NCBI GenBank assembly: GCA_023446735.1
Contig: JAEXPQ010000084.1
Span: 1 to 22,813 of the forward strand
Source: Verrucomicrobiota bacterium
GTDB lineage: Bacteria > Verrucomicrobiota > Verrucomicrobiia > Opitutales > Opitutaceae
Direction of reading: 5' to 3'
DNA: 22,813 bases
Shown here piece by piece: positions 1-6,109 of the stretch. The number at the start of each line of letters is the position of its first letter. Position 1 is the stretch's first letter. The position numbers were made by a program, and so were the translations under genes. The notes beneath the pieces are model-generated. The model was not told the DNA's origin, did not search any database, and was given only the letters and a program-made list of their open reading frames with translations.

Positions 1-96
1 CCCCGCCACACTCCCCCCCGCCGCCCACGCCCGCCCGAAAAATGCCCCCTGCCGGCAAACGGCCTTCCCCCACAATCGCGCGCCGCAGGCGCGCAC

Positions 97-113
97 CGGA
101 ATAAGATATTCCG
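97..113. promoter_or_regulatory. Operator-like perfect palindrome
   Basis: The 17-base element CGGAATAAGATATTCCG has perfect 6-bp inverted arms around a 5-base centre. It sits in an AT-rich block about 130 bases before the small exported protein gene. The size and symmetry suit a dimeric regulator. This is an inference from symmetry alone; no regulator gene lies in the window. Confidence 0.35.
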
Positions 114-192
114 TAATTCTCTTACGCGCTATTGTATTCACTATCCTATCTCTTTGACCACTGTCGTGGATACTCCATTCATGCGGCCGTTT

Positions 193-214
193 TCGCGCCA
201 GCCCCCCGGCGCGA
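193..214 (+). promoter_or_regulatory. Hairpin in the 5' leader of the small exported protein gene
   Basis: TCGCGCC (193-199) and GGCGCGA (208-214) pair perfectly over 7 bp around an 8-base C-rich loop, 30 bases before the ATG at 245. It could stabilise the mRNA 5' end. No ligand-binding riboswitch fold was recognised. Confidence 0.3.
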
Positions 215-244
215 TCGCATACAACCCTGAAAGACCAAATCGTT

Positions 245-550
245 ATGAAATACCTCAAGATCATGATCGCGGGGGTCGCGCTTCTCGGCCTGGCGTCCGG
301 CGTGCTTGCCGCCGCCAAACAGGAAGCAGTGCGGCTCTCCCCGACGCAGATGAAGCAGATTCGCGGTGAAAGCCTGGTAACGTATCGCTGGAACGGATCC
401 CAGTTCGTTCAGATCAGCTACCAAGAATTCCAAGGGCCCTTCTATCAGTTCTTCCAGAACTCCGACGGAAGCATGTGGCGCATCACCCAGACCGACTACC
501 CGGGCGGATCGACTCGCGTGCATTTCCAGAGCCCGCGACCAGTCTATTGA
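245..550 (+). CDS. Small Sec-exported aromatic-rich protein with a double-glycine-leader-like motif; candidate C39 substrate
   Basis: This 101-residue protein is not a family I recognise. Residues 1-22 form a clear signal peptide (K2/K5, hydrophobic 6-21, VLA cleavage). Directly after it, residues 31-42 read LSPTQMKQIRGE, which follows the bacteriocin leader pattern L-S-x-x-E-L/M-x-x-I-x-G-G, with Q in place of E and GE in place of GG. The remaining 60 residues are rich in aromatic residues (W49, F54, Y59, F62, F66, Y67, F69, F70, W78, Y85, F94, Y101) and lack cysteine. Only a weak purine stretch (GAAAGA) precedes the ATG. The gene lies just upstream of an outer-membrane barrel gene and a C39 peptidase gene. 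I infer Sec export followed by a second cut after G41 or E42. Alternatively it is an ordinary small secreted protein and the motif is coincidence. Confidence 0.8.
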   Translation: MKYLKIMIAGVALLGLASGVLAAAKQEAVRLSPTQMKQIRGESLVTYRWNGSQFVQISYQEFQGPFYQFFQNSDGSMWRITQTDYPGGSTRVHFQSPRPVY

Positions 551-573
551 AACTGCGCTCGGAAACAACCAAC

Positions 574-600
574 GGCGGACGCCCCAAGCGGGCGTCTGCC
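574..600 (+). terminator. Terminator-like hairpin after the small exported protein gene
   Basis: GGCGGACGCCC (574-584) pairs with GGGCGTCTGCC (590-600) over 11 bp with a single G-U, around a 5-base loop, and is followed by TTCTTCTCCTT. It starts 23 bases after the stop codon at 548-550. The tail is not a pure T-run, so termination may be partial. Partial termination would make the small protein more abundant than the barrel protein and peptidase encoded downstream. Confidence 0.6.
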
Positions 601-636
601 TTCTTCTCCTTGCCCCGCTTCCCAGGCCGATCCGCG

Positions 637-1923
637 TTGGCGCGGTACATTCTTCTCGCCGCGGCAGCCGCCCTCGCACCGAGCTCCACGCCGGTCTCCG
701 CGAGCAGCCGGGCGTATCTGATGAACAACGATGTCATCACCGGCGAGCCCCGCGCAATCTCGAGTGGGATCCTATGCTGGGAGACGCCGTACGGCGCCGT
801 GCTGAACCTGCCACTGGCCAATCTGAAGGAAATCCGCTCGGATGCGGACCACCGCCTCACAACGAACACAGGCGCTATTCTCGATGGACGACTGCATGTC
901 ACCGACGGGCAACTGGTCCTCCAGACGGGAGGGTTCGGTGATGTCCGTCTTCCTGCCGCGGGGGCGTTCACGGTGTCGCCGGGGCCTTCCTCCTCCGACG
1001 CGACCAATCTCCCACTCGTCGCGCAGGCCCGGATCCGCGCCACCGGCGCAGCAACCACCGAACATGGCGAGTCACAGCCCCCCCTTCAGACCGGGAGCGA
1101 TCCCGCAGCCCAGCAAGAAGGCGCCGTCCACGACGCCTTGCGAAGCTCCGGCTACCTGCTCCGGAGAAGCCGCTCTGATTGGAGCATGGGGATGTACTAT
1201 CGGCGACGGGCCGGAACCGACTGGCTTGCGGCAAGCTCGCGCGAAAGCGGTGTCGATTTGAGCCTGCGCCACGGGCTCGATGGACAAACTGAAGTCTCCA
1301 TCGGAGTTCCGCTCGCCTGGCGTCGCGTCCGTGCGATCGCCTTCGATGCGGCCCAGGGACCCCTCGCCGAACGCAGCGTGAGCCGCGCCGGATTGGGCGA
1401 CCTGCGCATCGGCGCACGGCGAATGCTGCTGTCCGAGGGCAACGGAAAACCCGAGACGATCGTGTTCACGGAGTTCATCGCTCCCCTCGATCGCGAGCCC
1501 GATCCGGCGAACCCACTGGCACCCTCGCTTAGCGACGGTGGGTATCGTTCGTTGGTTGGACTGAACTTCCTGAAGGCGAGCGATCCCTTGGTGTTCTTCG
1601 CGAGTGTGTCGTATTTGCATACATGGAACCGGTGGCGCACCTCCGTCTGGGATTACTCCGATGTCGTCGCCGCTTCGGGCGGGATCGCGTTCGCGGTCAA
1701 CCACGAGGCCGCGCTCGGCGCCGAGCTCTCCTGGCAGTACCAGGGGCCGCTCAACCGCCGCACACCGGCGGCGTCGGGCAAGGCCACCGAACCTGTGTCG
1801 CTGCGGCTCTGGCTCACGTATCGTCTGGGTCGGGCATGGACATGGGAACCGAGCCTACGCTTCGGTTTGAACGGCGACGATACCGCCACCGAGCTCGCAA
1901 CCAGCGTGGTCCAAAAATTCTAG
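637..1923 (+). CDS. Outer-membrane beta-barrel 'transporter'/MetA-like protein
   Basis: The reading frame is open from an ATG at 475, but that start would overlap the small gene and run through the hairpin. I prefer TTG 637, which gives a good signal peptide (residues 1-22, RYILLAAAAALA core, VSA cleavage) in a 428-residue protein; TTG 610 is the alternative. Residues 28-112 hold two copies of a short beta-rich repeat of the pattern 'N-D/G-x-I-x-G...L.x.T..G.v.lP'. A disordered linker follows. From about residue 185 come alternating amphipathic strands ending in a terminal Phe, the usual barrel-assembly signal. Segments such as GLGDLRIGAR and KASDPLVFFASVSYLH recall outer-membrane 'transporter' proteins related to phenol-degradation MetA, which from memory often neighbour C39 peptidase genes in Proteobacteria. 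Its stop is six bases before the peptidase start. The function is not established; it may be an export channel or surface anchor for the small protein. Confidence 0.8.
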   Translation: MARYILLAAAAALAPSSTPVSASSRAYLMNNDVITGEPRAISSGILCWETPYGAVLNLPLANLKEIRSDADHRLTTNTGAILDGRLHVTDGQLVLQTGGFGDVRLPAAGAFTVSPGPSSSDATNLPLVAQARIRATGAATTEHGESQPPLQTGSDPAAQQEGAVHDALRSSGYLLRRSRSDWSMGMYYRRRAGTDWLAASSRESGVDLSLRHGLDGQTEVSIGVPLAWRRVRAIAFDAAQGPLAERSVSRAGLGDLRIGARRMLLSEGNGKPETIVFTEFIAPLDREPDPANPLAPSLSDGGYRSLVGLNFLKASDPLVFFASVSYLHTWNRWRTSVWDYSDVVAASGGIAFAVNHEAALGAELSWQYQGPLNRRTPAASGKATEPVSLRLWLTYRLGRAWTWEPSLRFGLNGDDTATELATSVVQKF

Positions 1924-1929
1924 GATCCG

Positions 1930-2574
1930 ATGCGAACCGCGGCCGGTCTGCTTGCAACCATCCTTGCGGCGGCGCCCGAGGCGCCCTCGGTCGGAGCGGA
2001 GGCACCGCAGAGATTCCACGCACCGGCCCCTGCAGTGCGGTCCTGGCAGCAGTTGCGCTTTGCTGGAATGGAACGCCAAAAGTTCGATTACTCGTGCGGA
2101 GCCGCCTCCGTGCTCAACCTCCTCCGCGCGGTACATGGCGCTGTGAACACGGACGAACCGCGGTTGCTCGCAGATTATTTCCGCGCCCTCCCTGTCGAGG
2201 AGCAAAGACTGATCCAACGAGACGGCCTATCCCTCTATGACCTGAGCGTGATGCTCGAGTCCGCCGGGCTTAGACCTATCGGGCTGCGATTCGACCGAAG
2301 TTCGATCTCCGAGCTTGATGGCCCGATGATCGTGTACCTCGTGGTATATGGAAGCCGACACTTCGCAGTCCTCGAGGGGATACGCCAAGGGCGCGCGGCG
2401 TTGGTCGACCCAAGCCGTGGCCGGATCGAAATTCCCCTCTACAAATTCCTGTGCGAGTGGGACGGAACGGCTCTCGTCTTGGACGAAGCGTCGGAATCCC
2501 GCGAGCCAGATGCCGACGACCGGAACGAGGACCAGTCGGTGCTGACAGATGCAGCCCGAACCGCGCTACGCTGA
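1930..2574 (+). CDS. Exported lone C39-family (double-glycine leader type) cysteine peptidase
   Basis: This 214-residue protein has a short N-terminal signal-like segment (residues 1-23 or 25). A complete C39 core follows: Gln50 for the oxyanion hole, Cys56 in DYSCGAAS, His144 in SRHFAVLEG and Asp160 in LVDPSRG. These are the residues that bacteriocin ABC exporters use to cut leaders after Gly-Gly. Here the domain stands alone, without transmembrane or ATPase domains, and should act in the periplasm. The roughly 35 residues after the core are charged and look disordered. The ATG has an AGGA (1922-1925) overlapping the upstream stop codon, so it is translated with the barrel gene. The closest class is the 'predicted double-glycine peptidase' group. 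The likely substrate is the small protein at 245-550, by motif and proximity only. Confidence 0.9.
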   Translation: MRTAAGLLATILAAAPEAPSVGAEAPQRFHAPAPAVRSWQQLRFAGMERQKFDYSCGAASVLNLLRAVHGAVNTDEPRLLADYFRALPVEEQRLIQRDGLSLYDLSVMLESAGLRPIGLRFDRSSISELDGPMIVYLVVYGSRHFAVLEGIRQGRAALVDPSRGRIEIPLYKFLCEWDGTALVLDEASESREPDADDRNEDQSVLTDAARTALR

Positions 2575-2821
2575 GATCCCGCAGTCAAAGCAATGCGGGC
2601 GACAAACGGAGGCCCTCCGCTCAACTGGAAAGCCCCCTTGGTCGACCGAACGCCCCTCGCAGGCCAGAAGCGTTGGCGCGACCTCAACAACGGCCAACCG
2701 AGACCGGTCGTCAAATCCACGGCCACCAGCGCGATGCCTCACGCCATCTCCCGCGCGCCCCCGGGAGCCGCCCCGCCGTTCTCGGTTTGCCGCGCGGGCG
2801 GGCGGGCCTCAGGACGAGGCG
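2575..2821. other. Intergenic region before rarD
   Basis: Reading frames continue through this stretch but show no recognisable protein, so I treat it as non-coding. A 13-base palindrome CGGAGGCCCTCCG lies at 2607-2619. A GC-rich run of GGGC repeats occurs near 2795-2806. No convincing promoter was found. Confidence 0.5.
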
Positions 2822-3706
2822 ATGGGTTCGCCCACCTCCACCAAGACCGACGCCCGCGGCGTCCCCTCCGCCGTCCTCGCCTACCTGCTCTGGGGCTTGT
2901 TTCCACTCTTCTGGAAACAACTCCACGGCATCGCGGCCACCGAGCTGATTGCGCACCGCGTCGTCTGGTCGCTGGTCTTCGTCGCCGTGCTCTCGTTCAC
3001 GCTCGGCGCGTGGGTGGAGCTCAAGCCGGCGCTGCGTTCCCCGCGGCGGCTCGCGGTGCACGCCGCCAGCGGCGTGCTGCTCTCGATCAACTGGTTGGCG
3101 TACGTCTGGGGCGTGAACCACGACCGCGTGCTCGAGACCAGCCTCGGCTACTTCCTCGTGCCGCTGTGCAATGTCGCGATGGGGCGCTTCCTGCTCGGCG
3201 AACATCTCCACGCCCGCCAATGGTGGGCGGTCGCGCTGGCCGCGGTCGGCGTGGCGCTGCAATTCCGCGGCGTGGGCGGTGTGCCGTGGGTCGCGCTCAC
3301 CGTGGCCGGGAGCTGGGCGCTCTACGGCTTCCTCCGCAAACGCTCCGCGCTGGGCTCGCTCGCCGGGCTCACCGTCGAGACCGCGCTGCTCACCCCGGTC
3401 GCCGGCGGCTATCTGCTCCTGCTCGCGGCCCACGATCGCGGAGCGCTCGGCCACGCGAGCGGGTGGCAACAGGTCGGTGTGCTGAGCGCCGGCATCGTCA
3501 CCGCGGTGCCGTTGCTGCTCTTCGCGGCCGGCGCGCGGCGCCTGCCACTGGCGACGGTTGGAATTCTCCAATACATCGTCCCCTCGCTCACCTTCCTGCT
3601 CGGCGCCTTCGTCTACCACGAACCGCTCTCCCCCGCGCGCCTCGCCTCCTTCGCCTGCATCTGGATCGCGCTGGTGCTGTACTCCGTCAGTTCACTGCGG
3701 AAATAG
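2822..3706 (+). CDS. rarD: EamA-family transporter RarD
   Basis: This 294-residue inner-membrane protein has about ten hydrophobic helices. It matches RarD along its length: AYLLWGLFPLFWK near the N-terminus, ELIAHRVVWSL, SINWLAYVWGVN, ETSLGYFLVPL, and ILQYIVPSLTFLLGAFVYHEPLS near the end. The family belongs to the drug/metabolite transporter superfamily, and most members, including RarD, lack a firmly known substrate. The frame is open further upstream, but ATG 2822 gives the normal family N-terminus and has AGGA at 2811-2814 seven bases before it. The gene converges on the DUF3237 gene with only 37 bases between the stops, and no clear terminator was seen there. It has no evident functional link to its neighbours. 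Confidence 0.93.
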   Translation: MGSPTSTKTDARGVPSAVLAYLLWGLFPLFWKQLHGIAATELIAHRVVWSLVFVAVLSFTLGAWVELKPALRSPRRLAVHAASGVLLSINWLAYVWGVNHDRVLETSLGYFLVPLCNVAMGRFLLGEHLHARQWWAVALAAVGVALQFRGVGGVPWVALTVAGSWALYGFLRKRSALGSLAGLTVETALLTPVAGGYLLLLAAHDRGALGHASGWQQVGVLSAGIVTAVPLLLFAAGARRLPLATVGILQYIVPSLTFLLGAFVYHEPLSPARLASFACIWIALVLYSVSSLRK

Positions 3707-3743
3707 CGCCGTCCGACCGGATCGCCGGGGGCCGGGCTCTCCG

Positions 3744-4238
3744 TCAAAGGACCCGAAAGACGCGGATGATCACGGTGCCGGGGCGGGGCCCGCCGGCGAC
3801 CGAACCGACGAACTGCGCCTCGTTGAGCCACGCGTGCGGGCCGGCCGGCGCCTCGAACCGCGGCGCGGTGCGCAGATAGCCGCCAGCGGCGAGCACGCCC
3901 TGGTTGCGCACGATGACCACCGTGCCGTCGTCGCAGCGCATCGAATAGAGCGCGTCGAGTTCCGTCACGCCGTCGGGCCGCGAGGTCTGCCAATCGGCGC
4001 CACCGGGCAGGATCGAGCCGCGCAGTCGCGGCCCCGCGAACGTGCCGCCCGTGATCGGGATGTAGCGACGCTGTCCATGCGGCGTCGCACCCACCTCGAC
4101 CGCGGCGTCGATCGCCACCACAGCCTCGTAGACGAACTCGGTCTGCAGCGGCGCGGGCGGAGGCGCTTGATCAGGCTCCGCGGAGGCGACGGTCAGCGCG
4201 AGAACCGTGCAGAGGAGGACAAGCGAGCGTGGGATCAT
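3744..4238 (-). CDS. Secreted DUF3237 family protein
   Basis: This 164-residue protein has a signal peptide (residues 1-20, VASA cleavage) and then a complete DUF3237 domain. Hallmark segments are RRYIPITGGTFAGPRLRG, LPGGADWQTSRPDGVTELDA and the closing PRFEAPAGPHAWLNEAQFVG. The biochemical role of DUF3237 is unknown, and many members are cytoplasmic, so the signal peptide is notable. It is the last gene of the leftward glycosidase operon, beginning six bases after the CE6-GH43 stop codon, so it is probably co-expressed. A role in handling plant-derived side groups is a guess from context only. Confidence 0.9.
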   Translation of the reverse strand: MIPRSLVLLCTVLALTVASAEPDQAPPPAPLQTEFVYEAVVAIDAAVEVGATPHGQRRYIPITGGTFAGPRLRGSILPGGADWQTSRPDGVTELDALYSMRCDDGTVVIVRNQGVLAAGGYLRTAPRFEAPAGPHAWLNEAQFVGSVAGGPRPGTVIIRVFRVL

Positions 4239-4244
4239 AGTCGG

Positions 4245-6035
4245 TTAGGGTTGCGCCGGCCGGCTCGCTCCGGTGGCGGTTTGCACGACAGGCTGCATCG
4301 AGCCGTCGGGGTTGTAGTAGAGAGGCTCGACCGCGACGCTGCGCCGTCCGAGCCCGCCCTTCTCGCCGTTGAGCACGAGGTCGGCGGTGTGGTAGAACAG
4401 ATACCAGCGGTCCTTGAACTCCACGATCCCGGGATGGATCGTGTAGCTGTTCCTCGTCTGGTCGGTGAGGATGCCGCGGTAGGTCCACGGCCCAGCGATC
4501 GCCGGCGCGGTCGCATAGCAGAGCTTCTCCCACTTCCCCTGGTGCGCGAAGGCGGCATAGGTGAGGTAGTAGAGGTCGCCGCGTTTGTGGAGCCATGGCC
4601 CCTCGGTGTAGTACGGCAACTCGATCCGCCGGATCTCGCCGTCGATCTCGGTCATGTTCGGCTTCAGCTTGGCAAAATAGAGATACGGATTGCCCCACGC
4701 GAGGTAGGCGGTGCCATCGTCGTCGATGAAGACGGTGGGATCGATGTCGTTCCACGGCTTGTCGCTGGGCGTGGTGTCGTCGCGCACGAGCGCGGTACCG
4801 CGCGCGTCCTTGAACGGCCCGAGCGGGTTGTCGCCGACGGCGACGCCGATCGACTTGCCCACGTGCGGTTCGCCGTGCTGCACCGTGGTGTAGAAGTAGA
4901 ACTTCCCGTCTTTCGCCACGACCTGCGAGGCCCACGCCTCGCCGGTGGCCCAGGTGAAGTCGGTGGGCTTGAGCACCGAGCCGTGCGCGGTCCAGTGCCG
5001 CAGGTCCTTGGTCGAGTAGCAGAGCCACTCGGTGATGTTGAACATCTGCTTCCCGGTGGCCTCGTCGTGCCCGACGTACAGATAGAGCGTGTCGCCCACC
5101 ACCAACGGCGCCGGATCAGCGGTAAACGCGTCGCGAAAGAGCGGATTCGATCCCGGCGCGGCCGGCGGAACGGCGCCGGCGGGAGCGCCGGTGGTCGTGC
5201 CGACACCGAGGATCGGCAGCATCAACTCCGCATAGCGGCGGCCGAGTTCGCGGTAGCCTTCGGGCGAGAAATGGAGCCGGTCGCCCAAGGCGGCGCAGCC
5301 GACCGAGGAAACGACATGTGCGGTGGGGATGGCGGCGGGGAGCGTCGCGAGGACGGGGTTCAGGCCGGCACATTTCCCGTTCTGGTCGGCTCCCACGACT
5401 TCGCCGGCGAGCAACGGCACCTCGGCCGCGGTCAGACCAAGCTCCCGGAGCAGGTTCCCATAGACAATCTTCACCTTCGCCGGCCAGTCGGCCTCGCCGG
5501 TGTTGGACTCGCCCTGGTGCAGGAGGATGCCCTTGATGACACCGGCCTGCTGGGCGAGCTTGCCCATCTCGACGAGGCGCCGATACGGGCTGCCGTCGTA
5601 GGCGGCGAGCGCGGGTTTCATCCACTCGGGCGCGCTGGCCACATACGCGGCCTCGCTGGCAGGGTCGAACAACTCGATCTTGCAGCCGCCCACGGCGACA
5701 TTGACCACGCCGACCTTGATGTGGGCCGGCAGCTGCGCGACGAGCGCGCGGCCGAAGAAGTCCGCCGGGCTGAGGCCCGCGGGCGGCCGACTGAGCGGCG
5801 GGGTCGCGGGGTACCAGTAGCCCTTCTCGCGTTTGAGCTCCGGGAAGTCCACCGCGGCCAGGACCTGGAAACGCGGATCAACCGGACCGCGGTATTCCTC
5901 GGGAATACCCGGGAAACCCTCCATATTCGACTGCCCGAGACAGAGGAAGATGTAGAAGTTCGGATCCTGGGCGCTGGTGCCCGCGGCCACCAGCAGGAGG
6001 CCCGAGAGGATCAGAGTCTTGATCAGGGTTTTCAT
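4245..6035 (-). CDS. Secreted bifunctional enzyme: CE6/SASA-type acetylesterase fused to GH43
   Basis: This 596-residue protein has a signal peptide (1-22, TSA cleavage). Residues about 26-285 form an SGNH-type sialate/acetylxylan esterase domain (SASA, PF03629; CE6), with nucleophile Ser36 in LCLGQSNMEG and Asp252/His255 in DRLHFSPEGY. A short Gly/Ala/Pro linker leads to a GH43 five-bladed propeller (about 295-590). Its three expected acidic residues are all present: Asp307 (TADPAP), Asp432 (DIDPTVF) and Glu478 (YTEGPW). The protein should remove acetyl groups and cleave xylosyl or arabinosyl linkages on the same chain; the exact specificity cannot be read here. The start is ATG 6035 because the signal peptide begins there. 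The frame stays open to 7355, but that part lies over the GH3 gene. No Shine-Dalgarno is visible; a CCTCTCCC stretch precedes the ATG. Confidence 0.95.
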   Translation of the reverse strand: MKTLIKTLILSGLLLVAAGTSAQDPNFYIFLCLGQSNMEGFPGIPEEYRGPVDPRFQVLAAVDFPELKREKGYWYPATPPLSRPPAGLSPADFFGRALVAQLPAHIKVGVVNVAVGGCKIELFDPASEAAYVASAPEWMKPALAAYDGSPYRRLVEMGKLAQQAGVIKGILLHQGESNTGEADWPAKVKIVYGNLLRELGLTAAEVPLLAGEVVGADQNGKCAGLNPVLATLPAAIPTAHVVSSVGCAALGDRLHFSPEGYRELGRRYAELMLPILGVGTTTGAPAGAVPPAAPGSNPLFRDAFTADPAPLVVGDTLYLYVGHDEATGKQMFNITEWLCYSTKDLRHWTAHGSVLKPTDFTWATGEAWASQVVAKDGKFYFYTTVQHGEPHVGKSIGVAVGDNPLGPFKDARGTALVRDDTTPSDKPWNDIDPTVFIDDDGTAYLAWGNPYLYFAKLKPNMTEIDGEIRRIELPYYTEGPWLHKRGDLYYLTYAAFAHQGKWEKLCYATAPAIAGPWTYRGILTDQTRNSYTIHPGIVEFKDRWYLFYHTADLVLNGEKGGLGRRSVAVEPLYYNPDGSMQPVVQTATGASRPAQP

Positions 6036-6109
6036 TCGAGGGAGAGGAGTGATGCCCGCACCGCGGCGGAGCGTTCCGGGACGATACGAAGACGAACGGC
6101 CGGGCGAAA

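Larger units (their letters stand above)
1..244. other. Upstream region of the small exported protein gene; no gene seen
   Basis: No credible gene is visible. Bases 1-75 are C-rich. A perfect 7-bp hairpin lies at 78-94 (GCGCGCC, loop GCA, GGCGCGC) with no T-run after it. From about 97 to 180 the DNA is clearly more AT-rich than the rest of the window, as expected for a promoter region. A TTGACC hexamer at 154-159 could be a -35 box, but the matching -10 (ATTCAT, 177-182) is poor, so no promoter is called. The palindrome at 97-113 and the hairpin at 193-214 are listed separately. Confidence 0.5.

Noticed and set aside
245..550. Small protein as a class II bacteriocin
   Set aside because: It has a Sec signal peptide, lacks GxxxG pairs and cysteines, and no immunity gene or ABC exporter is nearby, so a bacteriocin call is not supported despite the leader-like motif.
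475..636. N-terminal extension of the barrel gene from ATG 475
   Set aside because: It overlaps the small exported gene, crosses the hairpin and places about 50 polar residues before the signal peptide.
179..679. Minus-strand frame opposite the small exported protein
   Set aside because: It shows no recognisable protein features and lies over a gene with signal peptide, motif and conserved neighbours.
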